DNA from: Citrus sinensis
Lineage: Eukaryota > Streptophyta > Magnoliopsida > Sapindales > Rutaceae
Assembly: GCF_022201045.2 (NCBI RefSeq)
Contig: NC_068559.1
Location: 26,109,501 to 26,173,500 of the forward strand
Length of the DNA: 64,000 nt
Direction of reading: 5' to 3'
Shown: piece after piece, positions 1-9,612 of the stretch
Position numbering within the stretch: position 1 is the first letter of the stretch
How the letters are laid out: the number at the start of each line of letters is the position of its first letter
Notes under the pieces: generated by a model
What the model saw: only the letters and a program-made list of their open reading frames with translations
Told to the model about the DNA's origin: nothing
Database searches by the model: none
Translations under genes and position numbers: made by a program

Positions 1-2413
1 CACAAACCTCTCCACTCAGAGCCGTGTTAGGCAAAAGGCTCATGAAATTATGCCTGGAGATAAATTGATCATCAGTAGAGACAACGATTTCGCTGAAAAC
101 ACAAACAAGTAATAAAGTGTTAGCTAATCAATATATATGTACAAGGGAATAAAAAATACAAAGCCTTATAAACCACAAGTACCTTCCGTTACCACCTTTA
201 TCAAATGCATATTGAATGAGCTTCAATTGGTCAAGAGAAAGGGGGTTATTTACATGGAAAGGACCAGCTTTAAACTTAGCCTTCGCTCCCCGAGACACTT
301 TATCATAAGGAGAGAGTTGGTATCGTCCCGGCCTTCTGTTCCGTGCTGGTCGTGTTGCTGGTACGCTCATGCTAGTGGAGGTCTGGAACTCTTGCTTAGT
401 GTCAAGTGGTTCAGCTAAATTCTATATATGTCCAGGGTCAAAATTAATTCATTATCATTAAAACTAAATTACAACTAAAGATCGCTTAGACAAACCTCTC
501 CCTCCTCTCGAGGTTTTGGCGTTAAATGGAGATCATGTCCTCTATCAAATTGAAATGAATCGAGCGGAGTTTCACTAGTATGTGCAGTAGTCCCAATACA
601 GCCCAACATAACATCAAAGGCTCGTAAACTTGCTTTCACTCTACGATCCACGGTGTCGTCATCACTGACCAAAATCATTTTCCCTTCAGTTTTTGACATT
701 GTTTTTCCATCCGGAGATGTACGATTTTGACTTTTCACATTTGAAGGTGGATCGGGAGCAACTGGTTGTTTGCTTGATCCTCCGTGATACTTTGATGTCA
801 ACTCTCCCAATATTTTCTCTATATTTTCCAATCTCCGTTCAATGGTTTGGAACGACTCTTTGTTTTGTGCGACGAATGACCCAAACCTTTCCATTAGTAA
901 CTGAAAAGCATCATTATTCGCATTGTTCCACCCAGGAGGTTCTGCTTGTTCAGGCTTATGAAGCCGATCAGGGTCACGCATCGAAACCTAAAATAATTCA
1001 TAAAATAATAACAATTTAGTCCAAAAATATGGTAATTGATTTCATTAAAATAGTATGCATGTATTTTATACCTTATTGCTTTTGATGCCACCAAGCTTTT
1101 TTTGCCATTTCAAGAATCGTCGAATCTCATCATTATTCCATACACTGATAGGACACATTGTTCTATCAATAGAAGGTCGATCATATACAACGGAGGAAAA
1201 GTAGAACAACTGTCCATCAATGGCAAAGTACGTATGTTATACACTGAAATAAGCAAAATACAAGAAACAAGAAACAATATATTTTTTCTTAATTAAATAC
1301 GAACCTTTAAGAAAAGAACACAGCCGCTAACAGAGCTAACTTTATTCTCTTTAAACTTTTGCACACCTTCCCATAAAAAGGTAAAACACCAACTAGCCCA
1401 ATTTTTTTCTCTAATTGAATTTGTATCTTTCAGTGCACGAAGATACAACGGATTAATGTATATTGCACTTGTGGGACATAAAATGGTTCCCAACGCAAAA
1501 AGACTAAAAAGTATCTTAAATTCATCATCAGAAGTTGAAGTATTCATTAGCCTTTTTTTCACCTCCGCTATATGAATTCCTCTAGGTCCACTACTATACA
1601 CTACACGCAAATCAGTTATATCAACTGCTTGGTCATTTAAGTCCACACGTGTGCCTCCATCTCTAACCCCCATTATAGTTGCAAACACTGTAGGGCTTAA
1701 ATTGTATTCTTTCCCATGTAGAATTATACTTTGCCTACCTACATCACATTGTTGAATTAATGCTGCACATAACTCTTGTCTTAAGCGTCCACATTTTAGG
1801 TCAAGTAGACTTCCTAAGCCGGTTTCATTCACTGCTGCTTGTTGGTCACTTGAAAAAGATGAAACCACATCGGAGAATGAGGCTACACGACATCGAGATA
1901 GAAGGTTGCCACCATCAGTCTTCTCCTCATCAGATTCCTTAATATTTTTACTCGTACCACTATTTTCACTACTATTTGAGCTAGATATCTCATTCATATT
2001 ACTAACCATCCATTGATGCCTCTCCTCGGGGGTTAGTTTCTTCCAATTTTGTGCAATATCAGCTCTAACCTACAACAATGATAATATATATACGATCAGT
2101 GGCATATCATTTTAGGCAAGAGAAAATTGAATATCCAGCAGGTCATTATTTTTGCTACATACCGTTTTATCCACCTTTTCTACCCCTAATAGCCTTAGTC
2201 GTTTTGCTTCTGCCTTACTGTGATCAATATTTTAAGTTACATTAATTAAAAAAATTGAACCTTAAACATAATGGGTACATAAATGCATATAAATTATACT
2301 TACAAATAGTATATCCATGCTTTTTTTTTCACTGCTTGCTTTTCCTGCCATAATGATTTTTCTTTCGATTTTTTCCTCTTACCATCAACAGATTCCATGT
2401 GTTCTTGTAAAAT
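1..2413 (-). mobile_element. Plant DNA-transposon gene with Ulp1-type (C48) protease region, partial and probably decayed
   Basis: On the minus strand a chain of exon-like blocks reads 2413-2304, 2217-2163, 2069-1305, a block ending at 1072, 987-496, 415-183 and 92 to the window edge. The 2069-1305 block carries the acidic/serine-rich start and the conserved stretch GSLLDLKCGRLRQEL then ATIMGVRDGG, typical of plant DUF1985-like transposon proteins. The 415-183 block has PGRYQLSPYDKV and the 92-1 block has SRHNFMSLLPNTALSGE, which resemble the start of the Ulp1-like cysteine protease domain of such elements; the catalytic part would lie beyond position 1. The block near 1230-1072 (for example QLFYFSSVVYDR) does not join in frame to the one before it, suggesting decay. 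Family placement is from pattern memory; Mutator-like versus CACTA is unresolved and no terminal inverted repeat was identified. Confidence 0.6.
1305..2069 (-). CDS. Transposon-encoded DUF1985-like exon
   Basis: This is the largest open block of the transposon gene: 255 codons with acceptor at 2071-2070 and donor at 1304-1303, entered in phase 0 from the exon at 2217-2163. It begins VRADIAQNWKKLTPEERHQW, continues through a Ser/Glu-rich linker, then a globular part with LCAALIQQCDVGR and HGKEYNLSPTVFATIMGV, and ends SSVSGCVLFLK. There are no nuclease or reverse transcriptase motifs in it. In related elements this domain precedes a Ulp1-type protease. It is a piece of a mobile-element gene rather than a host gene; I cannot say whether it is transcribed. 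Confidence 0.55.
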
Positions 2414-3518
2414 CTACAAGAAAGCAGTTAATAAACAACAATTACTGCCTCTCCCACACGTGTTGGTGCGACGGTGCCTATCGCACCAAAACACACCTCA
2501 CACGTGCGATGGGCATTAACCGAAATGCATCTTGCATCAAACGAATGCATACGCCAAACTATCACACAAAGCTACCACACTCGAATGGTCAAGTCTAATT
2601 TTTTTCATCATCGAATTATTATAAAAAAAATTGAAAACACGCCTACAGCATTTTGTCAATAAAAAAAAAATTAACCTATTATCTTAAAAGATGACAAATA
2701 GTTCTATAGTTCTTTGTGGCATTTTGTCAAATATTATGTAAGCATTATATTTCTACACTATCATTAACAAATCCTTTTCCCCAAATATAACAAATTACAG
2801 ATCTAAATCACTTTAACAAATACAAGGCTAAGTTTCAAGTTCAGTAACCTTGATAAGAAGAGTGAAAGTCGGAGCCGGGAGCTAGAGCGAAAGTGAGAGC
2901 AAGTTCGGGCGTGAGTGTGAGTTGGAAGAAAAGCCAAGACCAATAGCAACAACAACGGCGAGAATGGGAGCCTGAGTGTGAGCAAGAGCGGGAGTGGGAG
3001 TGTGAGCCGGAGTGGGAGCGGGAGTGTGAGCCGGAGTGGGAGAGTGACCAAGAACGAGACCGTGACAGTGTGAGGAATGACAAAGATCTGCTCAATGTTC
3101 GGGGGGGAGAAAGGAGAAAGAGAGGGAGAAAGGGAGGGAGAAAGAGAGGAAGGGAGGGGAAAATATTTTGATTCAACCGGTTGCCTTATTTTTTTCCTGT
3201 TTTTGTTCATTTTTTCTCTTTTTTTTTTTATTAAAACCACAACCGTTGGATTCAAACAAGCTGAATCCAACGGTTTAAGTTTGGCCCCTGCACCATACAG
3301 GGATTTCATGCCCTGCATGGTAGCCGTGTCCTCTGTCGTAAAGAAAAAGACAACGTCACACGCAGGTGGCCGAGCCGACAAACGCAGATAATGACACGTC
3401 CCCAAATAAAATCTTTCCCCTCATCAAGATGTATCAAGTAAAAAGCCCGACAATTCCGTTTCAGTCAAAATAATTTCGCATTTAGTAATTAGCAACGACG
3501 AAAGCAGCGCCGGTGCCA
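2414..3518. other. Intergenic region upstream of first GH27 gene
   Basis: No gene is supported. It separates the minus-strand transposon gene from the plus-strand GH27 gene, so both could have 5' regions here. A purine-rich tandem repeat lies near 2960-3065, and purine-rich DNA continues to about 3165. The long reading frames across it are serine/arginine-rich by-products of the repeat. No clear TATA box was found close to the GH27 start. Confidence 0.5.
2960..3065. repeat. Purine-rich minisatellite, about 24-bp unit
   Basis: Degenerate tandem copies of a unit like GTGTGAGCCGGAGTGGGAGC (about 24 bp with the flanking GGGA) are visible, grading into GAAAGGGAG-type purine tract up to about 3165. 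It sits 350-550 bp upstream of the first GH27 ATG and yields spurious Ser/Arg-rich reading frames on the minus strand. Confidence 0.7.
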
Positions 3519-6500
3519 ATGGAGATATTTGTATTGAATTTGAGCGCTGTGTGTTTGTACTTGGCTTTCTTACTTCACAGGTGTTTCTTCTACCTTGTGA
3601 TTACTCATTTGGTGGGCCCATTGATTTCACCATTTTGGTCCGTTGGAAATCTTTTCCAAGACATCAGGAATCGTATTAATTTTGCGCCAAATTGTGGAAA
3701 AATGTGTGATTGTGTTTGTTAATGTGATTAAAAAAATTCCACTTTGATGAAGTGAAAATGTTTCCAAATTCAGGGTATCATCTATATCAGAAGCTGTACC
3801 GGTCCGTGCTAGCTCACCGCCAAGAGGTTGGAACTCTTATGATTCATTTTGCTGGACCATTTCAGAAGAAGAGTTCTTGCAAAGTGCTGAAATTATTTCG
3901 CAGCGTTTACGTCCTCATGGATATGAGGTATAAGCATTATACACAGCATGGCCAGCAGCTAAAAGCTTAATTTTTAAGCCATTTTGGAAGTTATTTTTAT
4001 CATTATTTTTATTTTCCTTGTATTGTGAATTTGTGATAATGGACTGTTGGAATTTGGAAACTAAACTTGATGTTTCCCTTCTTTTTGTGTATGGATGTAG
4101 TATGTTGTGGTGGATTACCTCTGGTATAGACGAAAAGTGAAAGGTGCTTACGTTGATTCTCTTGGATTTGATGTTATCGATGAATGGGGGAGGATGATCC
4201 CGGACCCAGATAGATGGCCATCATCCAGAGGAGGGAAAGGGTTTACTGAAGTAGCCAAGAAAGTACATGCCATGGGTTTGAAGTTTGGGATTCATGTCAT
4301 GAGAGGCATAAGTACTCAAGCATTTAATGCAGACACCCCTATCTTGGACACTGTCAAGGTATTACTTCTCTTATTTATGTTAAAGACATAAGTTCTCAGG
4401 ACTGTGTGAGGTGTTAGATCCGAAGGTTAATGATTGAGTCTTTATTTTTTCTTTTCATCAGGGAGGTGCCTATGAGGATTCAGGTCGACAATGGCGGGCA
4501 AAAGATATAGGGCTCAAGGAAAGGGCTTGTGCATGGATGCAACATGGCTTCATGAGTGTAAATACCAAGTTGGGAGCTGGAAGAGCTTTCTTGAGGTCAC
4601 TGTATCAACAGTATGCTGAGTGGGGTGTTGATTTTGGTAATTTGAGAATTACTTGAAAGTCATCCTTCTTGTTATGTCATGATGAATACTTGAAAGTCAT
4701 CCTTTCTTGTTGTGTCATGATGAAAACTAGTTGAAGTTTCAAATTCCTTGTAGGTAGCATCCATTTTCCCTAGGAGCCATTGTTATGCATCATCAGATGC
4801 TAAGAGCCATTTTTTTTTTGCCCCCCCATGAAAGCATAAATCAGGCATTAACTTTCCACCTAGGCTAAAGGCTAAATCAAGTCCCAATTAACCTGATGAA
4901 ATTACCTGGCTAAGGTGCTGGCTTTTGATTTTTCTGTAGCATTGGTTAGTGCATCTTCTTTTTTAAGTACCATGCATCAATCACAACCAAACTATAGCAT
5001 CACTTTATTTACTTTCCTGGACTGGCTTCATCTAATCTTTTCTAATTTATATCCTTGGTCTTATTGCAGTAAAACATGACTGTGTATTTGGTGATGACTT
5101 GAACATAAACGAGATAAGCTTTGTGTCAGAGGTACAGATTAGTGCCTGATAAAATTAGCGATAATCTCACTAAATTTTTTGGGGCGGAAGTCATACATAT
5201 GAAGAGCATTTGTGCAGGTTCTAAAGGAGCTCGACCGCCCCATTGTATATTCTCTGTCTCCTGGAACCGGCGTGACACCAGCTATGGCCAAAGAAGTAAG
5301 TGGATTGGTCAACATGTACAGGATCACTGGGGATGACTGGGATACATGGGGAGATGTGGCCGCCCATTTTAATGTTTCAAGGTAAATAAAAGAGATACAT
5401 ATGCATTAAGACCTTAGAATTATGCTTCCGTTTGAGCTATTTTATTCCTTGTCTTCATATCTCTGACATGTTTGCAATTGCTTTAGAGATTTCTCTGCTG
5501 CCAATATGATAGGCGCCAAGGGCTTGCAAGGGAAGTCATGGCCTGACTTGGATATGCTGCCACTGGGGTGGCTCACTGATCCAGGTTATGTAAATTGGAA
5601 ACTAGTTCTCTCTTTCATCTGGAACATTCTTGGACCGGTTGATGACAGTGGGATTGATGACAGTGGAGTAGCATACAACGCATATCTACCACTCAGTACT
5701 TTTCTGCATGTATTAGTAAGACAAAGAAATAATGAGATGGTAGCTGCTAACTCTAGGCTTGTTGCTCAGCATCTGTCTAACATATCCAAACTCTCAGCCA
5801 CATGACACAGGAACTAATTGTCTTGCATTCCATCCCTATAAAGCATATTATTCTTAAGTAGAAATGTTTTAGGAGCTAGCAGCGTTGGTTCTTGGAGCAA
5901 ATTTTGTGTCATAAGATTACTAATCATGAAATTGAAGTACAGAGGGTTTATGTCTTGTGATTTCATAAAGTTGCAAGTGATGGTTGGTTAGCTTGGCAGA
6001 TTAAATGAAAAAAAAGTTTCCAGAATGGATGAGAATCCATAAAACTAACTTGGATATTTTCATGTGTTCCAGGTTCAAATGAAGGTCCACATAGAACTTG
6101 CAACCTTAATCTAGATGAGCAAAGAACTCAGGTATGCTTGCATACTTATATTTGAGTTAGTTTGTTGATATTTAATAGACTAGCATTCTTTTCTCACCTT
6201 CTTCATTTTGCTTAGCAGATGACTTTGTGGGCTATGGCCAAATCTCCTCTCATGTTTGGTGGAGATGTAAGAAAACTTGATGAGACTACATATTCCTTGA
6301 TTACAAATCCTACGGTGCTGGAGATAAACACTTTTAGCTCAAACAATAAGGAGGCATGTGAACACATTCTTATAATTGTGTCGGAAGAATATTTTCCTCT
6401 AGCATCGTACCTAACTTTTTGTTGCATTACAGTTTCCTTATATTATTGGAACAAAGGGAAATACTAGGAAAATTAAGGTCACCCCTCCACATCTTTCAGA

Positions 6501-8296
6501 AGTCGCTGAGTCAAATACACATGTTCTGGGTCTCACTAGCTGTAAGGATCCAAAAGCAAACAGTTGGTCAATTCAAGCTCATGACCAAGAGCTTGAAGAA
6601 ATCTGCTGGAAAGGAAAATCAGGAAACAAAATTGGGGAACCTTTATGCTTATACAAGAGTCGAGCGCTTTTGTCTTCGTAATGTTTATTTCACCTATTCA
6701 TTATTGGATTTATCTGTGTGATTTTGTTGTCATTACTTGCACTTGATTAATGATCATGATTTTCAACTTAATATGAATGCTGATGTAGAGATGGAGAGAT
6801 GATTTACAAGCAGCAGTATCAGGGGAAAGTTCATCTACTAGCAAGTAAAGGCGTGGGGGTGTGCTTGGATGCTTCTCCAAAGTGGAAGCTTACTTCTAAA
6901 GAGTTGAGAAGAGGATCATTTTCTAAGTGCAAAAGAGATGCCAACCAGGTACCCCTCGGTGTCAAGTGATTTTACAAAGATTTAATGGTTGTTCTTCTAC
7001 CATGAAAAGAAGGAAAGCATAACCAAGATATGTCATTAGAAGTTCTAGCTATAAACATAAGATGCAAAAAACAATCAATTCATTTTCAGTAAGAAACATT
7101 TACAACAAGAGGTTTTCAGGAGACCTTTTGTCTACCACTCCCAGTCATTACCAATTTGATTCAACTAAGCCTTAATACTAGCTGGACAGGAAAGTTGATA
7201 AGTTCTCTTTCTTGGAATTAGAACTTGAGGTTTATGAGCTTAACCCTATTCAAATAAATCTAGCCGTATATGAGAATCAAACTCTATGACTCATCTCAAT
7301 TTTTTATACTATTGATATTTATTCCGAAGTGAAGTTTATATGATTGAGATTTTAACTCAAAACTTTGCAGATGTGGCAGTTGAACCCCAGTGGAGCCCTC
7401 ATTAGCAGTTATTCAGGTCTTTGTGCCACAGTGAATTTAGTTCAAGGTGATAGTTCTAAGCAGATTTTCTACATGCTAATGATAAACATCTGAAAATTGT
7501 TTTTAAGATGATGATTCTGAATGGCTAACTTATGTGTTATGCAGCTGATGTTGGTTCTGGTGGAATTCGTTCTTGGATTGCAACTGGAAGAGAAGGTATT
7601 TCTCTAATGCTTTATCTTATGGCTTAGAATCACTAAAAATGCTCATTTGAGCACTTTACAAGTAGAATGATAAATGAAGGTCAATCACCCATTTGAAAGC
7701 TATTTCACTTCATTGAGGGAAGCTAAAATGTAACTAATTATGACGAAGACTAAGGAAAAAAAAATGATTTTGTTTTTGCTTGGAAACAAGTCTTTTTAAG
7801 AGACTTGTTTGTTGGTTGGGAGCTATCAATACCTCAATCTTTGAAAAGGGTAGCTTCTCTGATGGTTATGCTTAGTAAAGGAGACAAGTCGTTCTCCAGA
7901 ATTGCTTCTGCTTAATAATCACTTTCCTTATCATTGTATCTTGCTCTTAGTGTTCAGCTTCTTGTCACAATTCGTGCTGAATTATCACATCCCTGCAATC
8001 TATTACTCTTGTAAAACAACGGGGTTGATGTTTTTTTCAGCTGAATTTGATTACTTTGTTTCCTTGCTTATTCAGGAGAAATATACGTTGCTTTTTTCAA
8101 TCTGAACACTGAAAAGACACTAATATCTACCAAGATATCAGACCTAGCTAAGGCACTACCTGGAAAAAACCTCAATGGAGCTTCATGTAAGTGCCGAGAA
8201 ATTTGGAGTGCAAAAGACTATGGAGTGTTACAACAGACACTATCAACGGCAGTGGGGATGCATGGTTGTGCACTATTTGTTCTGAATTGTGATTAG
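3519..8296 (+). CDS. GH27 alpha-galactosidase / beta-L-arabinopyranosidase-like protein, copy A (full length)
   Basis: Predicted secreted glycoside hydrolase removing terminal alpha-galactosyl or beta-L-arabinopyranosyl residues from cell-wall glycans; closest known type is Arabidopsis APSE (At3g26380, from memory). Fourteen exons keep frame: 3519-3580, 3774-3927, 4101-4358, 4462-4636, 5070-5131, 5218-5381, 5487-5584, 6073-6131, 6219-6353, 6433-6677, 6789-6948, 7371-7446, 7545-7595, 8076-8296; 639 aa. Residues 1-21 are a signal peptide. PPRGWNSYDSFCW opens the GH27 barrel; KHDCVFGDD holds the expected nucleophile D220 and SWPDLDMLPLG the acid/base D314. A C-terminal module with CLDASPKW and QMWQLNPSGALISSYSG looks like a ricin-type (QxW) lectin fold. 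Intron 9 uses a GC donor (6354). It is followed by a tandem paralogue in the same orientation. The family is certain; the exact substrate is inferred. Confidence 0.92.
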
Positions 8297-8324
8297 TGTA
8301 GAGGAAATTATACCGCATTTTCCA

Positions 8325-8503
8325 TCTACGGATTTCCCCCACAGTTTTTCTACATTCTTTTCCTCCAGTTGTTTGAATGTACTTGCACTTTTCACCGGCT
8401 GAATTATTTAGTTTACTTCTACAGACTACCCCCGAGTTTTCTGCATTCTTTTTCCTCAAATCGTTTGTATGCACTCGCGCACATTGCACCCGCTGAATTA
8501 TAT
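8325..8503. repeat. Degenerate tandem duplication of about 93 bp just after the GH27-A stop
   Basis: Two imperfect copies, 8325-8410 and 8419-8503, align from CTAC(G/A)GA through TTCTACATTCTTTTCCTC / TTCTGCATTCTTTTTCCTC to CCGGCTGAATTAT / CCCGCTGAATTAT. Identity is roughly 70 percent by eye. It lies in or just beyond the presumed 3' UTR; the corresponding sequence after GH27-B is not duplicated. Confidence 0.7.
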
Positions 8504-8672
8504 ATGGAACTTAATTGTATTTATTGATTTTAGTAAATTTAATTAATAATTTTAACAAAATTATTAAACATATAATAAATTTTCTACTATACAAGTAAAA
8601 AATCATATTAACATAATTTTTAAGATACAACAGTTGATATTTACCAAATAATTTAGTGTTATAGTTTAAAGT

Positions 8673-8806
8673 TATATAGCGCGTTTGGAGCAATTGTGTT
8701 GTCACTGCACAGCTGCTCCACATGCTATATTCGAGGGGAATATTTCCCTAAAATAGACATGGGGAGTAGCTGCGCGGTGGCAGCATAGCTACCCCAAATG
8801 CGTGTA
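8673..8806. mobile_element. Small foldback MITE-like element
   Basis: An imperfect terminal inverted repeat of about 47 bp: the left arm (8673-8720) contains GCGTTTGGAGC and CACAGCTGCTCC, and the right arm (8761-8806), read on the other strand, contains GCATTTGGGGTAGC and CGCAGCTACTCC. The interior is only about 40 bp. Features fit a non-autonomous DNA transposon (MITE). Target-site duplication was not resolved. Confidence 0.65.
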
Positions 8807-9570
8807 TAGTTATCCAACTTCAATCATAACCCACTCTAAGGTAGCATGACTCTTTATGCAGATAAAGGCCGGAATCTAGATGCATGGCTGAAAACTGTAA
8901 CGTATTATTCACAACAAAAAACTGAAATGACTGAGCAGAGTCGTTCAATGTCGATACGACATTGTGGGTGTGCCAGATGATTTAGGTAAAGTCTCTTGGT
9001 TCTCACAGAGGTGTGGTTCTAATTCCATAACGAGTAGGGCATGGATCTAGTTTCCAGCTTTACTTGGAGGAAAAAGAAAAAAAAATAAAACAAAACCGAG
9101 CCTACAAGTAACCAAAATTAATGAGTCCTTGGTGTCATTGCCTAAAGATATCCTACGCTGAGAAACTTTTTGCTCAAAATAGCCTTAATTCATTTAGTTC
9201 TTAAAATATTTATTATCCGATTATTATCTAAGTTGTAAATGGTTGATGGTCGTGTGTTCTGAGTTGTTGGTGTTCTTGATTGCCCTTGTTTAGAAGCTCA
9301 TTAGTTAATAATAATCATTTTCCACTTTTTTCTCTTATTGTTTAGGGTCTAAAAATGCTAAAAATGGAAAAAAATAAATGCTCTCTCTCTTTAGATAACT
9401 TTTTGGATTTTCTTTTTTATCCACTGAATCAACTTTTTTGACCTTTGTCCTCCTTGTCTGGAAAAGTGGAAAATGCAAATAAAAAATGTTTTTGGCGGTA
9501 AATGACTCCCTCAAAAATAGGTAAAAGTTCGGATTACCTCATCTTTGTCTGGAATTTCTCTTCTTTAGAA
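8807..9570. other. Intergenic DNA between the GH27 paralogues
   Basis: AT-rich with no supportable gene, RNA or repeat. It presumably contains the promoter of GH27 copy B. Confidence 0.5.
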
Positions 9571-9580
9571 TCTATAAATA
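9571..9580 (+). promoter_or_regulatory. Putative TATA box of GH27 copy B
   Basis: TCTATAAATA lies about 35-40 bp upstream of the ATG at 9613, which would give a very short 5' UTR. No comparably placed TATA box was seen upstream of copy A, so the two copies may differ in promoter type. Confidence 0.55.
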
Positions 9581-9612
9581 CCATTCTATAGAACTGAAAG
9601 TTACAAGCAACA

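Noticed and set aside
2803-3405. Long Ser/Arg/Leu-rich minus-strand open frames
   Set aside because: Produced by the purine-rich tandem repeat; an SR-protein reading would be spurious.
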